Made by a program: the position numbers and the translations under genes
Origin: an uncultured Oscillospiraceae bacterium
GTDB lineage: Bacteria; Bacillota; Clostridia; Oscillospirales; Oscillospiraceae
Length of the DNA stretch: 64,000 nt
Assembly: GCA_944386985.1 (NCBI GenBank)
Contig: CALXDD010000010.1
Span: 1-64,000 of the forward strand
Direction: 5' to 3'
Shown here: one piece after another, positions 52,507-61,710 of the stretch
Position numbering within the stretch: position 1 is the first letter of the stretch
Layout: each line of letters opens with the position of its first letter
The notes under the pieces: model-generated
Told to the model about the DNA's origin: nothing
The model's database searches: none
The model's input: only the letters and a program-made list of their open reading frames with translations

Positions 52507-53655
52507 ATGCCTGACTACACAAGTGAAAATACCCTCCGGGTGGCCAAGCGGTTTCAAAACGCCAAGCGGACCTATCTGCTGGTAAACCCCCTCCAGGCCA
52601 AGCACATTCCCGTGAGCCCCTCGAAGGCCCTTGCCATGATGAACGCTCTGGGCAGTCTTCTGGCGCGGCGGTGGCCGGAGACCCGGCTGGTCATCGGCTT
52701 TGCGGAGACGGCCACCGCCATCGGCGCCGCCGTGGCCGCCGCCCTGTCCCCCGACTGCATTTATCTCCCCACCACCCGGGAGGCGTTCCCCAAGGGACAG
52801 CGCTGGGTGGAGTTCCGGGAGGAGCACAGCCACGCGGTGGAGCAGAAGCTCTGCGGCGACGGCCTCCCGGCGCGGCTGGAGGGGACGGATACGGTGATTT
52901 TGGTGGACGACGAGATCTCCACCGGCAACACCCTTATCAACATGGTGGAGGCCCTGCGGCAGGCGTATCCCCTCTTTCGGGAGAAGCGGATCGTGGCGGC
53001 GTCCATCCTCAACCGGGTGCCGCCGGAAAACGAGGCGCGGATGGCCCGGGCGGGGATCGAGAGCGCCTGTCTGGTGAAGCTCCCCCAGGAGGACTACACC
53101 GCCCGGGTGGTGCCTCTCTCCGTCCGGGAGGCGGAGGGCGTGGAGCCCGCCGCCCTCTCCCTTTGCCGGGAGACCCTGCCCTGCGCGCCCCTCCGGGACC
53201 CCCGCCTGGGTCTTCCCATCGGGGCGTACCGGGAGAGCTGCGCCGCCGCGGCGGAGGCATTCCTCCCCCGGGCGCTCCGGCAGATTTCCCCGGGCAGCCG
53301 GGTGACGGTGCTGGGGACGGAGGAGTGCATGTACCCGGCCCTTCTTTTGGGAAAGCGCCTGGAGGAGGCGGGACAGGACTACCGCGTCCGCTGCCACGCC
53401 ACCACCAGAAGCCCCATCGGCGTGTGCGGGGAGCCGGGCTACCCCATTTTCTCCGGCCGGAAGCTTCCCAGCTTTTATGACGAGAACCGGGCCACTTATC
53501 TCTACGATATGGAGTCCTGCGACGCGCTTGTGGTGGTCTCCGACACGCCGGAGGAGGGGACGAAGGCCCTCGGCGCTCTGGCGGCCGCCTTCCCCCTGGC
53601 AGCAGGCGGAAGGGGATTCTATCTCCAGGGAGGTCAGCATGTTTGGTACCTATAA
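52507..53655 (+). CDS. Phosphoribosyltransferase-TRSP domain protein
   Basis: 382 residues. The N-terminal half is a PRTase of the Ter-linked group: PRPP-binding loop VILVDDEISTGNTLINMV, upstream ARRWPETRLVIGFAETATAIGAA and HSHAVEQKL. The C-terminal half (GLPIGAYRESCAAAAEAFLP, VLGTEECMYPALLLGKRLEE, FSGRKLPSFYDENRATYLYD) is the TRSP-type domain regularly fused to it. It probably attaches ribose-phosphate to a base-like compound in a pathway leading to a nucleoside-like metabolite. The start at 52507 follows GCGAGGAAA. Its last 17 bases overlap the next gene. Confidence 0.9.
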   Translation: MPDYTSENTLRVAKRFQNAKRTYLLVNPLQAKHIPVSPSKALAMMNALGSLLARRWPETRLVIGFAETATAIGAAVAAALSPDCIYLPTTREAFPKGQRWVEFREEHSHAVEQKLCGDGLPARLEGTDTVILVDDEISTGNTLINMVEALRQAYPLFREKRIVAASILNRVPPENEARMARAGIESACLVKLPQEDYTARVVPLSVREAEGVEPAALSLCRETLPCAPLRDPRLGLPIGAYRESCAAAAEAFLPRALRQISPGSRVTVLGTEECMYPALLLGKRLEEAGQDYRVRCHATTRSPIGVCGEPGYPIFSGRKLPSFYDENRATYLYDMESCDALVVVSDTPEEGTKALGALAAAFPLAAGGRGFYLQGGQHVWYL

Positions 53656-54691
53656 ACCGGAGGATGTGGAGATCCTTCTCAAGGACATCACCGGCCTGGT
53701 GGAGCCCCTGCCCACGGCGGAGCGGGAGAAGCGGATCCAGAGCGGCGTCCACTACTCGGAGATGCTCCCCATTGAGTACGAGCCCTCGCCGGCGTATCTG
53801 GCGGCCTATGAGGATGGGCTGCGGCGCTACGCCCCCCTGACCGCCGCCGCGGTGGCCTCCGTCTCCAGGCAGATCTGGGAGGAGAAGGGGGAGGACGCGG
53901 TGCTGGTGTCCCTGGCCCGGGCGGGGACCTCCGTGGGGGTGCTGATCAAGCGCTATCTCGCCTGGAAATACCATGTGGAGGTTCGGCACTACACCATCTC
54001 CATCATCCGTGGCGTGGGCGTCGACAAAAACGCCATGGACTACCTTCTGGCGCGCTACAAGCCGGAGCAGATCCAGTTTGTGGACGGCTGGACCGGGAAG
54101 GGCGCCATTCAGAATGAGCTGAACCGGGCCATGGCGGAGTACCCCGGGGTGGACCCGGGGCTGGCGGTGCTGTCGGACCCCGCCGGACTGGCGGGGAAGT
54201 GCGGCACCCACGACGATTTCCTCATCGCCAGCTCCTGCCTCAATTCCACCGTCTCGGGACTTCTCAGCCGGACCTTCTACCGGAGGGATCTGATCGGGGA
54301 GAAGGACTTCCACGGGGCGGCCTTCTACCGGGAGCTTTTGGAAAAGGACCTCACCTACTCCTTCATCGGGGCCATCGAGGCCCACTTCCCCCAGGCGGCG
54401 GACAGGCCCCTGGAGGATACCGTCCCCGCCGGAGGCGCGCTGGAGGAGGTACAGGCGATCTGTGAGCAGTTTTCCATTGCCGACCGCAACCTGGTGAAGC
54501 CCAGCATCGGGGAGGCCACCCGGGTGCTTTTGCGGCGGGTGCCCTGGATGGTGCTGGTGCGCAGCATGGACGACGAGGAGCACCTGGGCCATATCTATCA
54601 ACTTGCAAAGGAGAAGGGCGTTCCCCTGATGGAGTACCCCCTGGTGCACTACCGGGCCTGCGGACTCATCCGGGCCATCGCCGACAGCTGA
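53639..54691 (+). CDS. StiP/PRTase_1 family protein
   Basis: 350 residues starting MFGTYKPEDVEILLKDITGLVEP after AGGGAGG, overlapping the previous stop by 17 bases. Motifs include HYSEMLPIEYEPSPAYLAAY, VLVSLARAGTSVGVLIKRYL, HYTISIIRGVGVDKNAM, FVDGWTGKGAIQNEL and HDDFLIASSCLNSTVSGLLS. This family is named for cysteine protease StiP but is considered a second PRTase-type enzyme of Ter clusters. It is expected to act with the preceding protein in nucleotide-type chemistry. The protease annotation in databases should not be taken at face value. Confidence 0.88.
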   Translation: MFGTYKPEDVEILLKDITGLVEPLPTAEREKRIQSGVHYSEMLPIEYEPSPAYLAAYEDGLRRYAPLTAAAVASVSRQIWEEKGEDAVLVSLARAGTSVGVLIKRYLAWKYHVEVRHYTISIIRGVGVDKNAMDYLLARYKPEQIQFVDGWTGKGAIQNELNRAMAEYPGVDPGLAVLSDPAGLAGKCGTHDDFLIASSCLNSTVSGLLSRTFYRRDLIGEKDFHGAAFYRELLEKDLTYSFIGAIEAHFPQAADRPLEDTVPAGGALEEVQAICEQFSIADRNLVKPSIGEATRVLLRRVPWMVLVRSMDDEEHLGHIYQLAKEKGVPLMEYPLVHYRACGLIRAIADS

Positions 54692-54693
54692 CC

Positions 54694-55464
54694 ATGGAGA
54701 AAACCATCTTCGCAAGCGATTTGGACAACACCCTGCTGTTTTCCTGGAAGCACGCTGAGGACGCCGACGTGTGCGTGGAGCTTTTAAACGGGGAGCCCCA
54801 GGGCTATCTGACCAGGGAAACGCCGGGGCGGCTTGCCCGCCTGATGGACCGGGCCCTCTTCGTGCCGGTCACCAGCCGGTCGGTGGAGCAGTACCTCCGC
54901 ATCCAGTTTCCGGCGGCCTGCCGTCCTCAGTACGCGGTGACCTCCAACGGAGGGGTGCTGCTCATAGACGGCGAGGCGGACGGGCAGTGGCTGGAGGAGT
55001 CCCAAAGGGCCGTGTCCCCCTGGCAGGATGCCATCCGGGAGACCATAGCGGCCCTGGAGGCTGCGCCCCAGGCCAGGCGCTGCCGGGTGGTGGACGGGAT
55101 GTACGCCTTTGCCGCCTGCGATACGCCGGAGGACGCCCAGGCCCTGGCCGGGGCCATGGAGGGAAAAACATCCCTGAACATGGAGGTTTCGGGACGGAAG
55201 ACCTACTTCTTCCCGCCGCCCATCAACAAGGGCGAGGCGGTCCGCCGCCTGCGGGCGCGTTTCCGGGCGGAGCGGGTGATCTGCGCCGGGGACACCACCA
55301 TGGACGTTCCCATGCTGGAAATGGCGGACCTGGCCATCGCTCCGGAGGAGGTTCTGGTCCGGGGAATTTCACCGGAGAGGACGGCGGTCTGGGATGCGTC
55401 GGGCCGTTTTTATGACTTTGTTCTGCTGGAGGCCGCCCGGTACCTGGGGCTGAAAGCGGAGTAG
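54694..55464 (+). CDS. HAD superfamily phosphatase
   Basis: 256 residues. The nucleophile motif is IFASDLDNTLLFSW (DxD-like Asp pair), motif II TSRSVEQY, the Lys region RKTYFFPPPINKG, and motif IV VICAGDTTMDVPMLEMADLAIAP. It resembles Cof/sucrose-phosphate-phosphatase-type HADs with a C2 cap. It starts two bases after the StiP stop. With the two PRTase-like proteins and the CitE-like lyase it completes the enzymatic set of Ter-linked small-molecule clusters. The ATP-grasp partners usually found are not visible in this window. Confidence 0.9.
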   Translation: MEKTIFASDLDNTLLFSWKHAEDADVCVELLNGEPQGYLTRETPGRLARLMDRALFVPVTSRSVEQYLRIQFPAACRPQYAVTSNGGVLLIDGEADGQWLEESQRAVSPWQDAIRETIAALEAAPQARRCRVVDGMYAFAACDTPEDAQALAGAMEGKTSLNMEVSGRKTYFFPPPINKGEAVRRLRARFRAERVICAGDTTMDVPMLEMADLAIAPEEVLVRGISPERTAVWDASGRFYDFVLLEAARYLGLKAE

Positions 55465-55520
55465 ACACGGGCCGGGCCAGAGGCCCAGAGAGGGAGAGAT
55501 TTTTCAAAGGAGCGGTGTGG

Positions 55521-56888
55521 ATGGCAGATTATAAGCAGTATTTTCAGGTGGTGCTTCGCACCCCCTCCGGGGCGGACGCGGCGGAGGAGTTCTTCACCCA
55601 AAGCGGGCGGTACGCCAATTTCCGGAAGGACACCTACTTTATCCGGTATCTGTGCGGCGGGGCGTACGACGCCGTTGCGGCCAGGGCAAAGGCCTGGGAG
55701 GGCGGGGGCCAGCGGGAGGGACGGGTGTTTGTCCCCTCCCTGTCCCGGCAGCCGGATCAGGGAGAGATGGGAAAGTACATGGCCCTCTATGAGAAGGGGA
55801 CGGACGCCCTGCCCTTCCGCTTTGAAAACTGGATTTTGCAAGAGGCCTTTCAGGACCACTTCCGGGAGATGCTGGAGCTGTTTCAGAAGAGCCGGGGACG
55901 GGCGGAGGCCTCCATCCTCCGGAATTTTGCTGTAAAGCTGCTCTACTGGATCGATCTGTACTTCCCCCGTCTCTTTGTGGAGACGAAGCACCTTTTGGTG
56001 TTTCCCAAGTTTGTGTGCGGCGGTACGGTGAAGCTGCCGGAGTATCTCTTCCTCTGCCTTTTGTACCGAATGGGCTGCGACGTGCTGTACATAGGCGGAG
56101 AGGACATTTCCCTGCGGGACCCGGACCTTCTTAAGCTGTCCCTCCGGGCGGAGGCGCCCAAGCAAAGCGCCCCGCCGGCCGCAGTTCCGGTGATCTCCGC
56201 CGCCTCCCGCCCGGGGAGGACGGAGACGGTCCGTCCCACCGTCCAGATCCCCCGGCGGCCCTCTGAAACGCCGCCGCGCCGGGAGACGGCTCCGCCGCCC
56301 CGGTCCGGGGAGGGCCAGCCCCTTGACTATGTGGAGCTTGCCAAGCTGGCCCGGTCCGTGGTGATGCTCCAGGTCTTTGACGACCAGCGGCAGTGCTATA
56401 AAACCGGCTCCGGCGTCATCGTCCACGAGGGGGGCTATATCCTCACCAACTTCCATGTGGTCTCCGGCGGGCGGTATTTCGGGATTCTTTTGGAGGAGGA
56501 GCAGGAGGTGTTCTACACCAACGAGCTCATCAAATACCACCCGGACTTTGACCTGGCCATTCTGCGCATGCAGAAGCACAGAACGCCCATCCCCGTGCGG
56601 CGGGGCGGCCCGCCCCTGGTGCGGGGCCAGAAGGTGGTGGCCATCGGAAGCCCCCTGGGGCTGTTCAACACCGTTTCGGACGGGATCATCTCCGGCTTCC
56701 GCACGGTGGGGGAGCGGTCCATGATCCAGTTTACCGCCCCTACCTCCCACGGCAGCAGCGGCGGGGCGCTTTTGGATTTGTACGGCAACCTCATCGGCGT
56801 GATCACCGCGGGCTTTGACGACGGGCAGAACCTGAACCTGGCCGTGGACAGCAAGACCATTTTGGAGTTTTCCGGCGGGCTTTTGTAG
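55521..56888 (+). CDS. YceG-like domain fused to trypsin-like serine protease
   Basis: 455 residues from the ATG at 55521 (AAAGGAG). Residues about 1-205 are not annotated by any family I know, but 131-205 (ILRNFAVKLLYWIDLYF, VCGGTVKLPEYLFLCLLYRMGCDVLYIGG in parts) mirror residues 124-196 of the YceG protein encoded at 43175. A Pro/Arg-rich linker (205-268) leads to an S1C trypsin-like domain: His312 in LTNFHVVSGG, Asp344 in HPDFDLAIL and Ser413 in APTSHGSSGGALLD form the triad. No signal peptide, so it acts in the cytosol. It looks like an effector protease using a YceG-type unit for recognition; a terminator follows. Confidence 0.88.
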   Translation: MADYKQYFQVVLRTPSGADAAEEFFTQSGRYANFRKDTYFIRYLCGGAYDAVAARAKAWEGGGQREGRVFVPSLSRQPDQGEMGKYMALYEKGTDALPFRFENWILQEAFQDHFREMLELFQKSRGRAEASILRNFAVKLLYWIDLYFPRLFVETKHLLVFPKFVCGGTVKLPEYLFLCLLYRMGCDVLYIGGEDISLRDPDLLKLSLRAEAPKQSAPPAAVPVISAASRPGRTETVRPTVQIPRRPSETPPRRETAPPPRSGEGQPLDYVELAKLARSVVMLQVFDDQRQCYKTGSGVIVHEGGYILTNFHVVSGGRYFGILLEEEQEVFYTNELIKYHPDFDLAILRMQKHRTPIPVRRGGPPLVRGQKVVAIGSPLGLFNTVSDGIISGFRTVGERSMIQFTAPTSHGSSGGALLDLYGNLIGVITAGFDDGQNLNLAVDSKTILEFSGGLL

Positions 56889-56909
56889 CCCGATGGAGCA
56901 AAAACAGGA

Positions 56910-56942
56910 CCCGGGAGGGCGGCGGCTCTCCCGGGCCTTTTT
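56910..56942 (+). terminator. Terminator of the Ter-type operon
   Basis: CCCGGGAG (56910-56917) pairs with CTCCCGGG (56928-56935), followed by five T residues (56938-56942). Confidence 0.85.
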
Positions 56943-57006
56943 GCCTTTCGGAAGACGGCGGCTTTTCCTCTTTTCGGGGGTTTGCCGGAATTTCCCACGG
57001 TACGGC

Positions 57007-57035
57007 TTGTCATTTTGGCCAAAATCCCCTACAAT
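57007..57035 (+). promoter_or_regulatory. Promoter of the MoxR-DUF5682-vWA-SWIM operon
   Basis: TTGTCA (57007-57012), 17-base spacer, TACAAT (57030-57035). Both boxes match consensus at five of six positions. Start near 57042, with a leader of about 45 bases. Confidence 0.85.
57012..57025. promoter_or_regulatory. 14-bp perfect palindrome in the promoter spacer
   Basis: ATTTTGGCCAAAAT starts on the last base of the -35 box and fills most of the spacer. A protein bound here would block polymerase, so it is a strong operator candidate. I see no other copy in the window. Confidence 0.7.
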
Positions 57036-57087
57036 GGACATAACTTATCGTCCGTTTCCACATCAATTTCCAATGAGGTGAGGCACT

Positions 57088-58203
57088 ATGGAACATTCTG
57101 TCCTTCGTCCCCAGGCGGAGCGGCGGTACCAGGCGGAGCTGGCGGCCCTGCGTGTCTGGGATCAGGGAAACCGAAAGCCCCAGAACTGGCAGCTGTCCCC
57201 CAAGGCGGTGCGGCTGTTTATTTTAGGCTCCCGCGAGCCGGTGCGCTGCGGCGGGGAGACCGTCGCCATCCAAAAGAAATACCTGGGCAACGACGCCCTG
57301 GTGGAGCGGTGCATCATCACCCTGGCGGGCAACCGGGGACTGATGCTGGTGGGGGAGCCGGGCACCGCCAAGACCATGCTCTCAGAGCTTTTGTCCGCCG
57401 CCATCAGCGGCTGCAGCACCAACACGGTGCAGGGCACCGCCGGCACCACCGAGGATATGATCAAATACAGCTGGAACTACGCTCTCCTGCTGGCAAACGG
57501 CCCCAGCCGTCAGGCCCTGGTCCCCGCCCCTCTCTATGTGGGCATGGAGAAGGGCATCCTCACCCGCTTTGAGGAGATCACCCGCACCCCGGCGGAGGTC
57601 CAGGACAGCCTCATCAGCGTGCTCAGCGACAAGGTGCTGAACATTCCGGAGCTGGGGGACGAGGGCCTCCTCTTCGCCCGGCCCGGCTTCAACGTCATCG
57701 GCACCGCCAACACCCGGGACAAGGGCGTCAACGAGATGTCCAGCGCCCTCAAGCGCCGCTTTAACTTCGAGACGGTCCTGCCTGTGGGGGACGTGGCCCT
57801 GGAAAAGCAGATCATCCTCAACGAGGTGGGGGCCCTGGCCGCCGCCGCGGGGATCACCCAGCCTCTGGACGAGGAGGCGGCGGAGCTGCTGGCCACCACC
57901 TACCACGAGCTGCGGGAGGGCGTCACCGCCGAGGGCCAGCGGATCGAAAAGCCCTCGGCGGTGATGAGCACCGCCGAGGCCGTGTCGGTATACTACCAGA
58001 CGCTGATGACGGCCTGGTACTACGGCGACGGCCGCATGGACGAGGGGTGTCTGGTGGACAACTTAGTGGGAGCCGTGGCCAAGGAGTCCCGGGAGGACAT
58101 GGAGAAGATCTCCGGCTACTTTGCCACGGTGGTACGGGACAAAGCACGACGGGAGGGCGGAGCATGGAAGCGCTACTACGAGGCCAGGGGACGGCTGAAG
58201 TAA
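57088..58203 (+). CDS. MoxR-type AAA+ ATPase
   Basis: 371 residues. Walker A is LMLVGEPGTAKTML (Lys95), the region GTAGTTEDMIKYSWNYALL belongs to the MoxR insert, Walker B-type acidic residues lie in LTRFEEITRTPAEVQDSL, sensor 1 is NVIGTANTRDKGVNEM, and the arginine finger is SALKRRFNFETVLPV. It is a MoxR-family chaperone ATPase expected to remodel or activate a partner with a vWA domain, which is encoded two genes downstream. The first ATG follows a GAGGTGAG ribosome site. Its last 40 bases overlap the DUF5682 gene. Confidence 0.94.
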   Translation: MEHSVLRPQAERRYQAELAALRVWDQGNRKPQNWQLSPKAVRLFILGSREPVRCGGETVAIQKKYLGNDALVERCIITLAGNRGLMLVGEPGTAKTMLSELLSAAISGCSTNTVQGTAGTTEDMIKYSWNYALLLANGPSRQALVPAPLYVGMEKGILTRFEEITRTPAEVQDSLISVLSDKVLNIPELGDEGLLFARPGFNVIGTANTRDKGVNEMSSALKRRFNFETVLPVGDVALEKQIILNEVGALAAAAGITQPLDEEAAELLATTYHELREGVTAEGQRIEKPSAVMSTAEAVSVYYQTLMTAWYYGDGRMDEGCLVDNLVGAVAKESREDMEKISGYFATVVRDKARREGGAWKRYYEARGRLK

Positions 58204-60578
58204 TCCCCTTCTCCCTGGACGCCCCGGTGCTCTACTACCCGGTGCGCCACCACAGCCCCGTCTGCGCCTGGCACTTAGAGCGGGTTATGGAGCGCTACCG
58301 CCCCGACTGCGTTCTGGTGGAGGGGCCGGAGAACGCCAACCACCTGATTTCCGTGCTGACAAATCCGGACACCAAAGCCCCCGTGGCTCTCTACTACGCC
58401 TACCGGGACGAGGGCGGCCTCCTGTCCGGGGAGGAGGGGGAGGAGCCGGAGACCTGCCGCTGCTACTACCCCTTTTTAGACCAGTCCCCAGAGCTGGCGG
58501 CCCTCCGCTTTGCCGCGGCCCATGGCATTCCCAGCCGGTTCATCGATCTCTCCTACGCGGAGATCCTCCTGGCTACCAAGGCCTCCCGGGGCCTTCGGAC
58601 CCGGGAGGAGAAGCAGAGCTACGCCAGCGACCGGTATCTGGCCGCCAACCAGTTTCAAAAGCGCCTGTGCGAGAAGGCGGGCCTTCGGAGCTTTGAGGAG
58701 TTCTGGGAGAAGTATTTTGAGACGGCGGGGCTCTTTTTGAGCGACGAGGCCTTTGTGGGGCAGATGAACGCCTACTGCCTGCTGTCCCGGCAGAATACGC
58801 CGGAGGTGGAGCTGCGGGAGGACGGGTGCCTTGCCCGGGAGGCCCACATGGCACAGCGGGTCCGGGAGGCCGCCGGGCAGTATCAGCGGGTGCTGGTGGT
58901 GGCGGGGGGCTTCCACATCTATGGACTTTTGCACCCCGAGCCGTCGGAGGAGCACCCCTGCAAGCTGCCGTCCTCCGCCCAGTCCGTCTACCCCATGCGC
59001 TATACCATGCCGGCGGCGGACGCCCTCTCCGGCTACGCCAGCGGCATGCCCGCCCCCGGCTACTACGCCGATGTGTGGGCGGCCCTCCACCGGGAGGGAG
59101 CGGAGAAGGCCTGGGGAGAGGTGACGCTGGATTACCTGGTGCGGACGGGCCGCAAACTGCGGCAGAAGGGGGACACCATCTCCGCCTTTGACGAGATCTG
59201 CGCCTTCCAGCAGGCCCAGGGGCTGGCGGCGCTGCGGGAGAAGCCGGCCCCCGGCCTCTATGAGTTGCGGGACGCGGTGCTGAGCAGCTTTGTAAAGGGA
59301 GAAGCAAATCTCTCCACCGGGGCGCCTGTGGAGGTGCTGGGGGAGCTCACCCGGGGAAAGGCGGTGGGGAAGCTCTGCGATGGGGCTCTGACGCCGCCGC
59401 TGGTCCGGGATTTTGACGAAAAGTGCAGGGCCTTCCGTCTGAAGCGGGAGGCCGCCCGGCAGGAGATCACCCTTTCCCTCTTCTCTCAGCCGAGGCACCG
59501 GGAGATCAGCCGCTTTTTGCACCAGACGGTGTTTCTCGACTGCGGCTTCGCCCAGCGGCAGAAGGGGCCGGATCTCCAGCGCCGCCGGGACCGGAATCTG
59601 ATCCGGGAGACCTGGACCTACCGATGGACGGCCGCCGTGGAGGTCTCCCTCATTGAGGCGGCGGTTTCCGGGGCCACCATGGAGGAGGCCTGCGCCGTCC
59701 AGCTGCGGGAGCGGATGGCTGGGGCGAACAGCGCCGGAGCGGGAGCCCATCTGCTGGTCCAGGGCTTTCTCATGGGTCTTGGCGACACGGCGGACGCTCT
59801 GGCGGGCCGGATGGAGGAGCTGCTCCTCTCCGATGGGGACTTCACCTCTTTGTGTGAGGCCTTTGCCTCTCTCAGCACCCTGGAGGAGTGGCAGGACCAG
59901 TACGGCGAGCGGGGGGGCTACGACTATCCCGCCCTGCTGGACCGCTGCTTTGGCCGGGTGCTGCAGCTGCTGCCCGCCATGGCGGCGGTGGACGACCGAG
60001 GGGTATTGGGGGTGCAGCAGGCCTGCATGCTCCTCTACCAGGTGACGGACCGGGAGGCATTTTCCCACCGCCGTCCCGCCCTTATGGAGACCTTTGCCTG
60101 TCTGGCGGGCCAAAACCCCATCCACCCCGCCCTCCACGGCGCGGTGCTGGGGCTTCTGTACGGCGGAGACCCGGAATGGAAGGGCCGGATCGACGGGGCG
60201 GTGCGAAGCTATCTCCGGGGAACCCGGGGGATGATGCTCCAATCGGCGGCCTTCCTCCAGGGGCTCTTTTACACCGCCCGGGACCTTCTGCTGGTGGACC
60301 AGGGGTTTCTCCGCCAGATCGACGGGCTTTTGACGGAGCTGACAGAGGAGGATTTTACCGCTCTGCTGCCGGAGCTGCGTCTGGCCTTCAGCTACTTTGT
60401 GCCCATGGAGACGGACCGCATCGCCCGGCAGGCGGCGGCCCTCCACGGGGCGGAGGGAAGAGATCTGCGCCGTGAGGCGGTGGACGCCGCCGCCTACGCT
60501 CTGGCCGAGGCGGTGGACGCCTGGGCCGCCCGGCGGATAGACAGCTTTGAGGAGGAAGGAGGGGACCAATCGTGGTGA
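58164..60578 (+). CDS. DUF5682 family protein
   Basis: 804 residues. The N-terminal third shows the DUF5682 pattern: YYPVRHHSPVCAWHL, CVLVEGPENANHLI, LVVAGGFHIYGLLH. These His/Glu motifs resemble TraB- and EreA-type hydrolase folds, so a catalytic role is possible. The middle and C-terminal parts are helical (RFLHQTVFLDCGFAQRQ, WTYRWTAAVEVSLIEAAV, QGFLMGLGDTADALAGRM). It starts inside the MoxR gene after GGGAGGGCGG. This family is found with MoxR and vWA genes in presumed ternary conflict or stress systems. It has no assigned activity. Confidence 0.88.
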   Translation: MEALLRGQGTAEVIPFSLDAPVLYYPVRHHSPVCAWHLERVMERYRPDCVLVEGPENANHLISVLTNPDTKAPVALYYAYRDEGGLLSGEEGEEPETCRCYYPFLDQSPELAALRFAAAHGIPSRFIDLSYAEILLATKASRGLRTREEKQSYASDRYLAANQFQKRLCEKAGLRSFEEFWEKYFETAGLFLSDEAFVGQMNAYCLLSRQNTPEVELREDGCLAREAHMAQRVREAAGQYQRVLVVAGGFHIYGLLHPEPSEEHPCKLPSSAQSVYPMRYTMPAADALSGYASGMPAPGYYADVWAALHREGAEKAWGEVTLDYLVRTGRKLRQKGDTISAFDEICAFQQAQGLAALREKPAPGLYELRDAVLSSFVKGEANLSTGAPVEVLGELTRGKAVGKLCDGALTPPLVRDFDEKCRAFRLKREAARQEITLSLFSQPRHREISRFLHQTVFLDCGFAQRQKGPDLQRRRDRNLIRETWTYRWTAAVEVSLIEAAVSGATMEEACAVQLRERMAGANSAGAGAHLLVQGFLMGLGDTADALAGRMEELLLSDGDFTSLCEAFASLSTLEEWQDQYGERGGYDYPALLDRCFGRVLQLLPAMAAVDDRGVLGVQQACMLLYQVTDREAFSHRRPALMETFACLAGQNPIHPALHGAVLGLLYGGDPEWKGRIDGAVRSYLRGTRGMMLQSAAFLQGLFYTARDLLLVDQGFLRQIDGLLTELTEEDFTALLPELRLAFSYFVPMETDRIARQAAALHGAEGRDLRREAVDAAAYALAEAVDAWAARRIDSFEEEGGDQSW

Positions 60579-61696
60579 GCGACGGCGCGGCGCTGAACCG
60601 GTGGCGGCTGGTGCTGGGGAAAAACGCCGGGCAGCAGATCGGCCTGGAGAGCGTACGGCTTGTCCGCATGGACGAGGCCCTGGACTTCCTCTACGGCCGG
60701 GAGGCGGGAGCGGACGTCCGGGGGGAGAAGAGCCCCCAGGGGGGCCGTGAGGCCAGCCAGCCCACAGTGGCCCACTGGCTCAGCGAGGTCCGCTGCCTCT
60801 TTCCCCGGGAGACGGCGGAGATCCTTCAGCGCCACGCACTGGACCGCTATCAGCTGACAGAGCTGCTGGCGGACCGGGAGGTGCTGGAGAAGATGGAGCC
60901 GAACGAGGCCCTTTTAGAGACGGTTTTGAGCCTCAAGCACATGATGAAGGGGTCGGTGCTGGACGCCGCCCGCCGCATCGTCCGGCGGGTGATGGAGGAG
61001 CTCACCAGGCGGATGCAGAGCGATGTGCAGCGCTCGGCTCTGGGGAAGCTGGACCGCAGCAGCCGCAGCAGCATCCGCTCCCTGCGGAATCTGGACGTCC
61101 AGCGGACCATTCGGAAAAACCTGGCCCACTACGACATGGAAAAGCGCCGCCTCATGGTGGAGCAGGTCTATTTCAACGGCCGGGTCAAGCGGTACAATCC
61201 CTGGCGGGTGATCCTGGCGGTGGACGAGAGCGGCTCCATGCTGCAAAGCATCATCCACAGCGCGGTGATGGCGGGGATTTTCGCAAAGCTGCCCATGCTG
61301 GACACCCGTCTGGTAATCTTTGACACCGCCGTGGTGGATCTCAGCGGCTATGTGGACGACCCGGTGGAGACCCTCATGAGCGTCCAGCTGGGGGGCGGCA
61401 CGGACATCGCCGGGGCGCTTCGGTACTGCGAATCCCTCATCGTCTCGCCCCACCGCACCATGGTGGTGCTGGTCAGCGACCTCTGTGAGGGCAACACCCG
61501 GCAGAATCTCTACGGCGTGTGCCGGGATATTTTGGAGAGCGGGGCAAAGCTCATTGCCCTCACGGCTCTGAACGAAAACGCCGACCCCGCCTACGACCGC
61601 ACCGTGGCGGAGAATCTGGCGGGGATGGGGGCCTATGTGGGGGCCATGACCCCGGCCCGCCTGGCGGATTTCATGGCCCATGTGATGCGGGAGTAA
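60572..61696 (+). CDS. vWA domain protein
   Basis: 374 residues with a GTG start (MVSDGAALNRW) overlapping the DUF5682 stop by 7 bases. Residues 1-200 are helical with Arg-rich stretches (MEELTRRMQSDVQRS, SSRSSIRSLRNLDVQRT). The vWA domain starts with VILAVDESGSMLQS (MIDAS DxSxS), then GGGTDIAGALRYCE (Thr) and VLVSDLCEGNT (Asp), so the metal site is complete. With MoxR it should form a metal-dependent chaperone-adaptor pair that hands a substrate to the ATPase. Confidence 0.92.
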   Translation: MVSDGAALNRWRLVLGKNAGQQIGLESVRLVRMDEALDFLYGREAGADVRGEKSPQGGREASQPTVAHWLSEVRCLFPRETAEILQRHALDRYQLTELLADREVLEKMEPNEALLETVLSLKHMMKGSVLDAARRIVRRVMEELTRRMQSDVQRSALGKLDRSSRSSIRSLRNLDVQRTIRKNLAHYDMEKRRLMVEQVYFNGRVKRYNPWRVILAVDESGSMLQSIIHSAVMAGIFAKLPMLDTRLVIFDTAVVDLSGYVDDPVETLMSVQLGGGTDIAGALRYCESLIVSPHRTMVVLVSDLCEGNTRQNLYGVCRDILESGAKLIALTALNENADPAYDRTVAENLAGMGAYVGAMTPARLADFMAHVMRE

Positions 61697-61710
61697 AGGG
61701 GGGAGAGAGG

